A stretch of 64,000 nt of DNA from Rallus limicola (Eukaryota; Chordata; Aves; Gruiformes; Rallidae), in the NCBI GenBank assembly GCA_022605955.1, contig JAKCOZ010000081.1:248001-312000 (forward strand), read 5' to 3'. A model generated the notes under the pieces. That model did not search any database. It saw nothing but the letters and a program-made list of their open reading frames with translations, and was not told the origin of the DNA. Position numbers and translations under genes: made by a program. Positions 50,309-62,261 of this stretch are shown piece after piece. Position 1 is the first letter of the stretch; every line of letters starts with the position of its first letter.

Positions 50309-51584
50309 CGACATTTGCAAAGTAATGTGGGCTAAACACTGATCCACATCACCGCTGTCTCCGTGGCTGTCCGAGGACACAGAAGGCAGTCCTGATGGGG
50401 TGTCACATTCAGATGGGGACGGTGACCTAGGTGGAGAGAGTTTAGCTTCTCCACTCCTTCCACATGGCTCCAAATTGTCCTCGTGCTCTGAAAGAAAAGA
50501 CCCAGACTGTGAGACAGGAAACAGAACTCACACCACAACCATCCTGGCTGTTCAGGCAGACTGGCTTCAGTCGTCTCTCTTTGCCTTCGCAAAGCAGAGG
50601 CTTCAGTGTTAAAAACAAAGCCATTTAACACACTGTGCTGTGGGGACTACGAGTAAGAGCCCCCCTCCTTCTGCTGCCCAGGCACGGGCACCACCACATT
50701 GCTCATATGTCAGGTGTCCGAGAAGAGGATGCTCCAAGCAAAGCTGGAGGCCCACGAGCCCAAACCTGCCCCAGGATCACCCTGCTTGACTATTTGGCAT
50801 ACTGTACCATTTTGGCTGGAGTCTTCCTCACGATCTTCTTGCTCTCCACCAGAGAGGCTTTGCCCCTCTTCTTCATCAACAGTTTGTTCTTTGATGATGA
50901 CCTCTTCCTCAAATACTACTTCTTTATAGATGACATCTTTCTTGGCAATTTCTTCAACCATTTCCTTGTCTAAGCTTTCTTCCTGAACGGTTTCTTTGAC
51001 AACTTCTTTGTCGATAATTTCTTTGACTTTTGTATCAACAGTTTCTTCTCTGTCGTCAATTTTGTCCTCGCCTTCTCTATCATTAACTTCCTTCTCTTCT
51101 CCGTTGTCACCTTCTTCATCGCTCAAGTGCTGCTGGTAGAGTGTGATTTCATCTCTGTCATGAGCAGCACTGCGAGATAAACGGACACGCTTCCCTAGGA
51201 AGACCATGGTGACACGTGCGTTGCTGCAGAGCAGGGACTGGGGAGACACTCTGGCATCCTGAGGCAGGAGAGACACAAAAAGCACATTCATTCACCTGTC
51301 TTTCAGAAATACCATGAACCTGCACTCACACTACGTACAGGCACCTTTCAGCATCAGGCCCTTACCCTTCTCGGAGGTTCCTCGGAGCCCTTTGGTACAG
51401 TGAGGGAGCGAAATCGTCTCCTTCGGTACTCGCCCTTTCTCGCTGCCCCAGCGTGTTCATCTCTCTTTTCCAGGGGTGGATGTGGCACTGGTATTCTGGG
51501 TTTCTTCATGGTGGGACGGTGACAGTAGGATACATCAGCCACAGCTCCCATGGAGATCCTACAGCATAAGCCTTTGCGTTCCTC
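50309..51584 (-). CDS. ERICH3-like 297-codon module, frame restored (module 4)
   Basis: Exons are A 51366-51584 (219 nt), B1-C 50766-51258 (493 nt) and D 50309-50487 (179 nt), all open, with phases 0-0, 0-1 and 1-0. The B1-C junction reads CAGCAGCACTTGAGCGATG, so the half DUF4590 domain (VTMVFLGKRVRLS to YQQH) runs straight into the acidic region (LSDEEGDNGEEKEV). It has no stop and no start of its own. It would work only as an internal repeat, joined through A to D of module 5 and from its own D to A of module 3. It lacks B2, so a complete DUF4590 fold is not expected. Confidence 0.65.
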
Positions 51585-52691
51585 CTGCAGAAATGGTTTA
51601 ACCAGGTCAAACAGGCTCTGCAAAAATAGCTCCTGAGCATAGGAAATGCACCAGGGTCTGCCTGTGCTTTACACTGAGAAACACTGTGGAATAATTACTG
51701 GAGGTGACTGAAAAATTAAAATTCATGTTCACACTGTAAGCAAGGGTTCAGCATTCAGAAAACTCCTGGGGTGCCAGAATGTTTCTCCAGACGTTCTCTA
51801 GGCAATCTCGGAGGCTGGCAACATCCGGGGAGCTTGATGCACCGACCCTGAGAGAACAGTCCAGGCAGGAGGCACTGTGTCGAGGCTCTGAGATCTACAG
51901 GCACCTCTGTATGACAGTACTGCCATGCTGCATTGTTTCTGCCCGAGGTGAGAACTAAAGCAGAAACCAGCTAGCCATTCATCATTTTCCTGGCAGGATC
52001 GTGTTCTTCAGGTCAACTGTTGCTCATTAGAATATCATTAGAATACAAAACCACACCTCCATCTACAAGCTACCTGCCTGTAAGGTTGCAACCACTACCC
52101 CTCATGGAGCACAGGCTCTGAATTTCTGTTAGCCTGTACCTTTAACACGATGCCAGGAAAATGTACAGCAAACCCAACAAAGACAGGCATGACTAGAGTC
52201 ACTCAAGCTCCACCTGACAGTGAAAAATAGGATAAAAGTAGCCCCAAAACAGAGGCACGTTAGGGAAGAAACTATCATGAGCCATCGCTGACTTCTGGGA
52301 CCTATCGACAGAGTGAGCCTCTCTCCCCACCCCAGGGCACCTTGGGTGAGATGTTCTTTTAGCTACTGCAAAAAAGTGACTGTGCCCCTTCCCCGACTGG
52401 GAGGGAGTGGGCTCCAATTTATCAGAAAGATCAACAGGAAGCAGCAAGCATGCGTTCAGCAGTGTCAAGCTGCTCAAAAGCGTAGAGTGAAAATAATACA
52501 AGTGTCATTTGTGTGGTGCTGGGAGCCTGCTGGCCTTGTGCTCAACAAGCAGCTAAGGAAGCTGCTGCTCTGCAATTGGGAAATGAGGTACTGAAGTCAC
52601 CTTTGAGAGGGAGGCCTGAGAAAAGCTATGAATCTGAGGAGGTAAGCTCATGAGTGAAAATAGTCATCTGAAACAACTGTTAGGAGAGGGT

Positions 52692-54499
52692 AAATCTCCT
52701 GTTAGATAAAATGCAACCTTCTGCTCCAGTCAGGCACATTCACAGGTTCGTGTGTAGCATCAACCCTGAAACTTGGAATGGAGATATCTGGTCTGACAGT
52801 GATAATGCTGAGATCAAAGGAACCCCTGATTCTGAACCTCAACCAATTCCCATTCGACCCCTGCTGAAAGTTAACCCTGCTGTTGGCAGTGATGACGAGA
52901 TTCACAGCACCATCGGTACAATTCCATGCTCACTGGAGAGCTGGCAAAGATACAGGACAAATTCTCCAGGTGGTCAGGGCAGTCGGGAGTTGACTGTGTG
53001 TGGTGAGTTTCTCTTGCAGGGGCAGACAGGATTATGTTCAGTGAGGAGGAAGATGGAGGCTACAGGGGACCAGGAGTATTCCTAACCACCACGCCAGGAG
53101 ATCACGATTATTCCTTGACTGCACAAGCTACACACTGAGCAGGTGTCATAAATACACAGGAGAGAGAGGGGCTGCTGGAGATTCAAGCCACAGGCTACTC
53201 CCATCTGGCAGAGGCAGTACAAAAGGCAGCCTGCATACAGGCGCTGTATGAGAGAGATGTAAGGAAATCCCTGATGTTAGCTCCCATTGACCCAGCACCA
53301 CTAACCCCTCTTATTCGTGGTCTTTCTGAACATCTTCACAAGTTTGTAGAAAATACTCAAGACTGCATTCAAACTGCTCATGAAAAAGCCAGTCATAATT
53401 GTAGACAAAGCCAGCACAGCCCTATACCCACGTGGAACATCTCTGTACGATGTTCACCGTATCGTTTTACGATAGATAAATACGGACACCGAATAGGCTG
53501 GGTCAGTTCACCCAGGGGAAAATCTCTGGGCCTCGCCCAGCGACTCGGCCAGGTCTCTACCCAAAACCCTGAACCCGGTGGGACACTTGGACCTAACAAG
53601 GCATGCAGTGAGTCCTGGCACAAAGCCCTGAATCTGGGTGTACCTCGACAATTCCTGCATGGGGCCTCTACAGAGGACCTCTGCTCCTGAGTCTAATCTC
53701 TGAATAAAAGCTGTAACTCAGCAGAGGGAAACTCTGTAGCTCCTAAGATCCAAATCCAGCAAGAAAGTGCTCCTTCTGCACCAGAGCAGAATCTAACTGA
53801 AACGGGACCCCAGCACAGCAGACAGCAAAATATTTCTGTCCCCAGAGAGGGTAGCGTGCCACCCTGCCTGGCGGCTACTGGAAATTCAGTGGTGCTCTGA
53901 TAAAAGCCACTGCATTTCCAGGAGCACTCTTGCCATTCCCACTGGGCCCCGAAAAATAGCGGTAGATTTTCTCATTGTTACAGGGGCCTGCCTAAATGTC
54001 AATAATCACTACAGAAACAGTACAGACCCTCAGCATAAAACCGGGGTGATGCAAGGTTAAGACCACCAGAATTGAGGAAATAGCAAAAAATGCCCCACTG
54101 CAGAAGTAACTCTCTGGCTTCCCGGAGAGCAGAGATTAACCAGAGAAGAAGTATTGGGTGGTGCCACAAACATTTTAGGATATGGAAAAAAAAAGGAATC
54201 AGGCACAATGAAACTCAGACTGTCAGAAACATCTGGACTCTTACCCCCTCCACAGTCACTAATGTTCAGCAACATCCATTGCCAGCAATTGCTGTTGCCA
54301 GGACTGAGGGAGTGGTAACAGCATTGGAAACAGGGATGTAATTAAAAGAACTTCCTCGCTTTACCATTCACCGGTATGGCCAGCAAAGAAACCTACCAGG
54401 CAGTGGGGTTTTACAGTTGCCTTTCAACAAGTAAGCGTTGACACTGTGCCTTTGACTGCCACAGTTCCAAACACTGCTCAGAAAGGCACATTAATACAG
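52692..54499 (+). mobile_element. Endogenous retrovirus gag-protease remnant, copy 5
   Basis: Tandem copy with gag-like open segments at 52711-53085 and 53274-53690 and the same inactivated protease site. Confidence 0.65.
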
Positions 54500-54700
54500 G
54501 GCGCTGCCTGCTCATGTGAAGTTCCTCCTCCACCAGAACCCCCAGGTCCTTCTCAGCAGGGCTGCTCTCCAGCAGCTCTTCTCCCAGCCTGTTTATCTAT
54601 GTGTGGGATTCCTCCAGCCCCAGTGCAAGACCTGACACTTTGCAGTGTTGAACCTCATTAGGTTTCCCCTGGCCCACCTTTCCAGCCTGTCATTCCTGAG
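54500..54700 (-). mobile_element. CR1 LINE coding fragment, copy 5
   Basis: Tandem copy with the GTTTATCTATGTGTGG variant. Confidence 0.85.
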
Positions 54701-55093
54701 AACATCATGTGTAGGATGGTCAGCATGGCTGCACAGAAGGACTCTCATTTCTCAGAAATCACCAGAAAATTGACAGGGGTTTTTAAGGAACAGGAATAGC
54801 AGTTTAAACAGCGTAGCTGTCAATAAATTAGCTGCAGTAACCAGTGACCTAAACTGATTGAAACTTCAATCTTCTCTTCCAATGCTGGCATTTAAACACA
54901 TATCACATCTATAACAGCATATGTTATCCCCATGGGGAGAAGTAAATGAAAAGGACCACCAGTTAATTACAGATGCACTTAGTGTGGCCCTAAATTGCGT
55001 TTCCCTGGCCCTTCATTGTTTCCAAGCTTGGCTGTGGATACAATCAATGGCAGCTGCAATTATACGGGAAGGTGAGGAAGACACCTGACCTAC

Positions 55094-56369
55094 CGACATT
55101 TGCAAAGTAATGTGGGCTAAACACTGATCCACATCACCGCTGTCTCCGTGGCTGTCCGAGGACACAGAAGGCAGTCCTGATGGGGTGTCACATTCAGATG
55201 GGGACGGTGACCTAGGTGGAGAGAGTTTAGCTTCTCCACTCCTTCCACATGGCTCCAAATTGTCCTCGTGCTCTGAAAGAAAAGACCCAGACTGTGAGAC
55301 AGGAAACAGAACTCACACCACAACCATCCTGGCTGTTCAGGCAGACTGGCTTCAGTCGTCTCTCTTTGCCTTCGCAAAGCAGAGGCTTCAGTGTTAAAAA
55401 CAAAGCCATTTAACACACTGTGCTGTGGGGACTACGAGTAAGAGCCCCCCTCCTTCTGCTGCCCAGGCACGGGCACCACCACATTGCTCATATGTCAGGT
55501 GTCCGAGAAGAGGATGCTCCAAGCAAAGCTGGAGGCCCACGAGCCCAAACCTGCCCCAGGATCACCCTGCTTGACTATTTGGCATACTGTACCATTTTGG
55601 CTGGAGTCTTCCTCACGATCTTCTTGCTCTCCACCAGAGAGGCTTTGCCCCTCTTCTTCATCAACAGTTTGTTCTTTGATGATGACCTCTTCCTCAAATA
55701 CTACTTCTTTATAGATGACATCTTTCTTGGCAATTTCTTCAACCATTTCCTTGTCTAAGCTTTCTTCCTGAACGGTTTCTTTGACAACTTCTTTGTCGAT
55801 AATTTCTTTGACTTTTGTATCAACAGTTTCTTCTCTGTCGTCAATTTTGTCCTCGCCTTCTCTATCATTAACTTCCTTCTCTTCTCCGTTGTCACCTTCT
55901 TCATCGCTCAAGTGCTGCTGGTAGAGTGTGATTTCATCTCTGTCATGAGCAGCACTGCGAGATAAACGGACACGCTTCCCTAGGAAGACCATGGTGACAC
56001 GTGCGTTGCTGCAGAGCAGGGACTGGGGAGACACTCTGGCATCCTGAGGCAGGAGAGACACAAAAAGCACATTCATTCACCTGTCTTTCAGAAATACCAT
56101 GAACCTGCACTCACACTACGTACAGGCACCTTTCAGCATCAGGCCCTTACCCTTCTCGGAGGTTCCTCGGAGCCCTTTGGTACAGTGAGGGAGCGAAATC
56201 GTCTCCTTCGGTACTCGCCCTTTCTCGCTGCCCCAGCGTGTTCATCTCTCTTTTCCAGGGGTGGATGTGGCACTGGTATTCTGGGTTTCTTCATGGTGGG
56301 ACGGTGACAGTAGGATACATCAGCCACAGCTCCCATGGAGATCCTACAGCATAAGCCTTTGCGTTCCTC
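55094..56369 (-). CDS. ERICH3-like 297-codon module, frame restored (module 5)
   Basis: Exons are A 56151-56369, B1-C 55551-56043 and D 55094-55272. It appears to match module 4 in its exons, including the private NDREGEDK and GGEQEDRE variants and the 2-bp shorter junction. It is open throughout and phase-compatible with both neighbours. Confidence 0.65.
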
Positions 56370-57476
56370 CTGCAGAAATGGTTTAACCAGGTCAAACAGG
56401 CTCTGCAAAAATAGCTCCTGAGCATAGGAAATGCACCAGGGTCTGCCTGTGCTTTACACTGAGAAACACTGTGGAATAATTACTGGAGGTGACTGAAAAA
56501 TTAAAATTCATGTTCACACTGTAAGCAAGGGTTCAGCATTCAGAAAACTCCTGGGGTGCCAGAATGTTTCTCCAGACGTTCTCTAGGCAATCTCGGAGGC
56601 TGGCAACATCCGGGGAGCTTGATGCACCGACCCTGAGAGAACAGTCCAGGCAGGAGGCACTGTGTCGAGGCTCTGAGATCTACAGGCACCTCTGTATGAC
56701 AGTACTGCCATGCTGCATTGTTTCTGCCCGAGGTGAGAACTAAAGCAGAAACCAGCTAGCCATTCATCATTTTCCTGGCAGGATCGTGTTCTTCAGGTCA
56801 ACTGTTGCTCATTAGAATATCATTAGAATACAAAAACACACCTCCATCTACAAGCTACCTGCCTGTAAGGTTGCAACCACTACCCCTCATGGAGCACAGG
56901 CTCTGAATTTCTGTTAGCCTGTACCTTTAACACGATGCCAGGAAAATGTACAGCAAACCCAACAAAGACAGGCATGACTAGAGTCACTCAAGCTCCACCT
57001 GACAGTGAAAAATAGGATAAAAGTAGCCCCAAAACAGAGGCACGTTAGGGAAGAAACTATCATGAGCCATCGCTGACTTCTGGGACCTATCGACAGAGTG
57101 AGCCTCTCTCCCCACCCCAGGGCACCTTGGGTGAGATGTTCTTTTAGCTACTGCAAAAAAGTGACTGTGCCCCTTCCCCGACTGGGAGGGAGTGGGCTCC
57201 AATTTATCAGAAAGATCAACAGGAAGCAGCAAGCATGCGTTCAGCAGTGTCAAGCTGCTCAAAAGCGTAGAGTGAAAATAATACAAGTGTCATTTGTGTG
57301 GTGCTGGGAGCCTGCTGGCCTTGTGCTCAACAAGCAGCTAAGGAAGCTGCTGCTCTGCAATTGGGAAATGAGGTGCTGAAGTCACCTTTGAGAGGGAGGC
57401 CTGAGAAAAGCTATGAATCTGAGGAGGTAAGCTCATGAGTGAAAATAGTCATCTGAAACAACTGTTAGGAGAGGGT

Positions 57477-59284
57477 AAATCTCCTGTTAGATAAAATGCA
57501 ACCTTCTGCTCCAGTCAGGCAGATTCACAGGTTCGTGTGTAGCATCAACCCTGAAACTTGGAATGGAGATATCTGGTCTGACAGTGATAATGCTGAGATC
57601 AAAGGAACCCCTGATTCTGAACCTCAACCAATTCCCATTCGACCCCTGCTGAAAGTTAACACTGCTGTTGGCAGTGATGATGAGATTCACAGCACCATCG
57701 GTACAATTCCATGCTCACTGGAGAGCAGGCAAAGATACAGGACAAATTCTCCAGGTGGTCAGGGCAGTCGGGAGTTGACTGTGTGTGGTGAGTTTCTCTT
57801 GCAGGGGCAGACAGGATTATGTTCAGTGAGGAGGAAGATGGAGGCTACAGGGGACCAGGAGTATTCCTAACCACCACGCCAGGAGATCACGATTATTCCT
57901 TGACTGCACAAGCTACACACTGAGCAGGTGTCATAAATACACAGGAGAGAGAGGGGCTGCTGGAGATTCAAGCCACAGGCTACTCCCATCTGGCAGAGGC
58001 AGTACAAAAGGCAGCCTGCATACAGGCGCTGTATGAGAGCGATGTAAGGAAATCCCTGATGTTAGCTCCCATTGACCCAGCACCACTAACCCCTCTTATT
58101 CGTGGTCTTTCTGAACATCTTCACAAGTTTGTAGAAAATACTCAAGACTGCATTCAAACTGCTCATGAAAAAGCCAGTCATAATTGTAGACAAAGCCAGC
58201 ACAGCCCTATACCCACCTGGAACATCTCTGTACGATGTTCACCGTATCGTTTTACGATAGATAAATACGGACACCGAATAGGCTGGGTCAGTTCACCCAG
58301 GGGAAAATCTCTGGGCCTCGCCCAGCGACTCGGCCAGGTCTCTACCCAAAACCCTGAACCCGGTGGGACACTTGGACCTAACAAGGCATGCAGTGAGTCC
58401 TGGCACAAAGCCCTGAATCTGGGTGTACCTCGACAATTCCTGCATGGGGCCTCTACAGAGGACCTCTGCTCCTGAGTCTAATCTCTGAATAAAAGCTGTA
58501 ACTCAGCAGAGGGAAACTCTGTAGCTCCTAAGATCCAAATCCAGCAAGAAAGTGCTCCTTCTGCACCAGAGCAGAATCTAACTGAAACGGGACCCCAGCA
58601 CAGCAGACAGCAAAATATTTCTGTCCCCAGAGAGGGTAGCGTGCCACCCTGCCTGGCGGCTACTGGAAATTCAGTGGTGCTCTGATAAAAGCCACTGCAT
58701 TTCCAGGAGCACTCTTGCCATTCCCACTGGGCCCCGAAAAATAGCGGTAGATTTTCTCATTGTTACAGGGGCCTGCCTAAATGTCAATAATCACTACAGA
58801 AACAGTACAGACCCTCAGCATAAAACCGGGGTGATGCAAGGTTAAGACCACCAGAATTGAGGAAATAGCAAAAAATGCCCCACTGCAGAAGTAACTCTCT
58901 GGCTTCCCGGAGAGCAGAGATTAACCAGAGAAGAAGTATTGGGTGGTGCCACAAACATTTTAGGATATGGAAAAAAAAAGGAATCAGGCACAATGAAACT
59001 CAGACTGTCAGAAACATCTGGACTCTTACCCCCTCCACAGTCACTAATGTTCAGCAACATCCATTGCCAGCAATTGCTGTTGCCAGGACTGAGGGAGTGG
59101 TAACAGCATTGGAAACAGGGATGTAATTAAAAGAACTTCCTCGCTTTACCATTCACCGGTATGGCCAGCAAAGAAACCTACCAGGCAGTGGGGTTTTACA
59201 GTTGCCTTTCAACAAGTAAGCGTTGACACTGTGCCTTTGACTGCCACAGTTCCAAACACTGCTCAGAAAGGCACATTAATACAG
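57477..59284 (+). mobile_element. Endogenous retrovirus gag-protease remnant, copy 6
   Basis: Tandem copy with gag-like open segments at 57496-57870 and 58059-58475. It has private changes, such as SRQRYR in place of SWQRYR. Confidence 0.65.
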
Positions 59285-59485
59285 GGCGCTGCCTGCTCAT
59301 GTGAAGTTCCTCCTCCACCAGAACCCCCATGTCCTTCTCAGCAGGGCTGCTCTCCAGCAGCTCTTCTCCCAGCCTGTTTATCAATGTGTGGGATTCCTCC
59401 AGCCCCAGTGCAAGACCTGACACTTTGCAGTGTTGAACCTCATTAGGTTTCCCCTGGCCCACCTTTCCAGCCTGTCATTCCTGAG
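59285..59485 (-). mobile_element. CR1 LINE coding fragment, copy 6
   Basis: Tandem copy with GTTTATCAATGTGTGG, a further change from the variant at 49.7 and 54.5 kb. Confidence 0.85.
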
Positions 59486-59878
59486 AACATCATGTGTAGG
59501 ATGGTCAGCATGGCTGCACAGAAGGACTCTCATTTCTCAGAAATCACCAGAAAAGTGACAGGGGTTTTTAAGGAACAGGAATAGCAGTTTAAACACCACA
59601 GCTGTCAATAAATTAGCTGAAGTAACCAGTGACCTAAACTGATTGAAACTTCAATCTTCTCTTCCAATGCTGGCATTTAAACACATATCACATCTATAAC
59701 AGCATATGTTATCCCCATGGGGAGAAGTAAATGAAAAGGACCACCAGTTAATTACAGATGCACTTAGTGTGGCCCTAAATTGCGTTTCCCTGGCCCTTCA
59801 TTGTTTCCAAGCTTGGCTGTGGATACAATCAATGGCAGCTGCAATTATACGGGAAGGTGAGCAAGACACCTGACCTAC

Positions 59879-61154
59879 CGACATTTGCAAAGTAATGTGG
59901 GCTAAACACTGATCCACATCACCGCTGTCTCCGTGGCTGTCCGAGGACACAGAAGGCAGTCCTGATGGGGTGTCACATTCAGATGGGGACGGTGACCTAG
60001 CTGGAGAGAGTTTAGCTTCTCCACTCCTTCCACATGGCTCCAAATTGTCCTCGTGCTCTGAAAGAAAAGACCCAGACTGTGAGACAGGAAACAGAACTCA
60101 CACCACAACCATCCTGGCTGTTCAGGCAGACTGGCTTCAGTCGTCTCTCTTCGCCTTCGCAAAGCAGAGGCTTCAGTGTTAAAAACAAAGCCATTTAACA
60201 CACTGTGCTGTGGGGACTACGAGTAAGAGCCCCCCTCCTTCTGCTGCCCAGGCACGGGCACCACCACATTGCTCATATGTCAGGTGTCCGAGAAGAGGAT
60301 GCTCCAGGCAAAGCTGGAGGCCCACGAGCCCAAACCTGCCCCAGGATCACCCTGCTTGACTATTTGGCATACTGTACCATTTTGGCTGGAGTCTTCCTCA
60401 CGATCTTCATGCTCTCCACCAGAGAGGCTTTGCCCCTCTTCTTCATCAACAGTTTGTTCTTTGATGATGACCTCTTCCTCAAATACTACTTCTTTATAGA
60501 TGACATCTTTCTTGGCAATTTCTTCAACCATTTCTTTGTCTAAGCTTTCTTCCTGAACGATTTCTTTGACAACTTCTTTGTCGATAATTTCTTTGACTTT
60601 TGTATCAACAGTTTCTTCTCTGTCGTCAATTTTGTCCTCGCCTTCTCCATCATTAACTTCCTTCTCTTCTCCGTTGTCACCTTCTTCATCGCTCAAGTGC
60701 TGCTGGTAGACTGCGATTTCATCTCTGTCATGAGCAGCACTGCGAGATAAACGGACACGCTTCCCTAGGAAGACCATGGTGACACGTGCGGTGCTGCAGA
60801 GCAGGGACTGGGGAGACACTCTGGCATCCTGAGGCAGGAGAGACACAAAAAGCACATTCATTCACCTGTCTTTCAGAAATACCATGAACCTGCACTCACA
60901 CTACGTACAGGCACCTTTCAGCATCAGGCCCTTACCCTTCTTGGAGGTTCCTCGGAGACCATTGGTACGGTGAGGGAGCGAAATCGTCTCCTTCGGTACT
61001 CGCCCTTTCTCGCTGCCCCAGCGTGTTCATCTCTCTTTTCCAGGGGTGGATGTGGCACTGGTATTCTGGGTTTCTTCATGGTGGGACGGTGACAGTAGGA
61101 TGCATCAGCCACAGCTCCCATGGAGATCCTACAGCATAAGCCTTTGCGTTCCTC
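59879..61154 (-). CDS. ERICH3-like 297-codon module, frame restored (module 6)
   Basis: Exons are A 60936-61154, B1-C 60336-60828 and D 59879-60057. The junction is the in-frame one, but the rest of B1-C has the common variants (DEIAVYQQH, NDGEGEDK, KEIVQEES). The short junction therefore occurs on two sequence backgrounds. A has a local change giving VPMVSEEPPRR, and D starts with KLSPARSPSP. All three exons are open. The next module upstream lies beyond the window. Confidence 0.65.
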
Positions 61155-62261
61155 CTGCAGAAATGGTTTAACCAGGTCAAACAGGCTCTGCAAAAATAGC
61201 TCCTGAGCATAGGAAATGCACCAGGGTCTGCCTGTGCTTTACACTGAGAAACACTGTGGAATAATTACTGGAGGTGACTTAAAAATTAAAATTTATGTTC
61301 ACACTGTAAGCAAGGGTTCAGCATTCAGAAAACTCCTGGGGTGCCAGAATGTTTCTCCAGACGTTCTCTAGGCAATCTCGGAGGCTGGCAACATCCGGGG
61401 AGCTTGATGCACCGACCCTGAGAGAACAGTCCAGGCAGGAGGCACTGTGTCGAGGCTCTGAGATCTACAGGCACCTCTGTATGACAGTACTGCCATGCTG
61501 CATTGTTTCTGCCCGAGGTGAGAACTAAAGCAGAAACCAGCTAGCCATTCATCATTTTCCTGGCAGGATCGTGTTCTTCAGGTCAACTGTTGCTCATTAG
61601 AATATCATTAGAATACAAAACCACACCTCCATCTACAAGCTACCTGCCTGTAAGGTTGCAACCACTACCCCTCATGGAGCACAGGCTCTGAATTTCTGTT
61701 AGCCTGTACCTTTAACACGATGCCAGGAAAATGTACAGCAAACCCAACAAAGACAGGCATGACTAGAGTCACTCAAGCTCCACCTGACAGTGAAAAATAG
61801 GATAAAAGTAGCCCCAAAACAGAGGCACGTTAGGGAAGAAACTATCATGAGCCATCGCTGACTTCTGGGACCTATCGACAGAGTGAGCCTCTCTCCCCAC
61901 CCCAGGGCACCTTGGGTGAGATGTTCTTTTAGCTACTGCAAAAAAGTGACTGTGCCCCTTCCCCGACTGGGAGGGAGTGGGCTCCAATTTATCAGAAAGA
62001 TCAACAGGAAGCAGCAAGCATGCGTTCAGCAGTGTCAAGCTGCTCAAAAGCGTAGAGTGAAAATAATACAAGTGTCATTTGTGTGGTGCTGGGAGCCTGC
62101 TGGCCTTGTGCTCAACAAGCAGCTAAGGAAGCTGCTGCTCTGCAATTGGGAAATGAGGTACTGAAGTCACCTTTGAGAGGGAGGCCTGAGAAAAGCTATG
62201 AATCTGAGGAGGTAAGCTCATGAGTGAAAATAGTCATCTGAAACAACTGTTAGGAGAGGGT
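61155..62261. other. Seventh 4.78-kb unit: intron and unassigned leader
   Basis: Copy of 32453-33559: first the intron upstream of A, then the unassigned leader from the CGACCCTGAGAG divergence at about 61422. No gene is recognised. Confidence 0.45.

Larger units (their letters stand above)
32453..61154. repeat. 4.78-kb tandem array, six complete units
   Basis: Six head-to-tail units (4778, 4781, 4788, 4785, 4785 and 4785 bp measured from A exon to A exon), with a seventh starting at 61155. Each has, on the minus strand, A, fused B1-C and D exons in about 1.3 kb, separated by about 3.5 kb of intron. The intron holds a retroviral gag-protease remnant and a CR1 fragment. The first three units and the last three form two sequence groups. 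Confidence 0.92.

Noticed and set aside
28342..61154. One uninterrupted reading frame from 61154 to the stop at 28342
   Set aside because: The B1-C exons at 46.5, 41.7, 36.9 and 32.1 kb are out of frame and two A exons carry a 7-bp deletion, so continuous translation would end near 46183.
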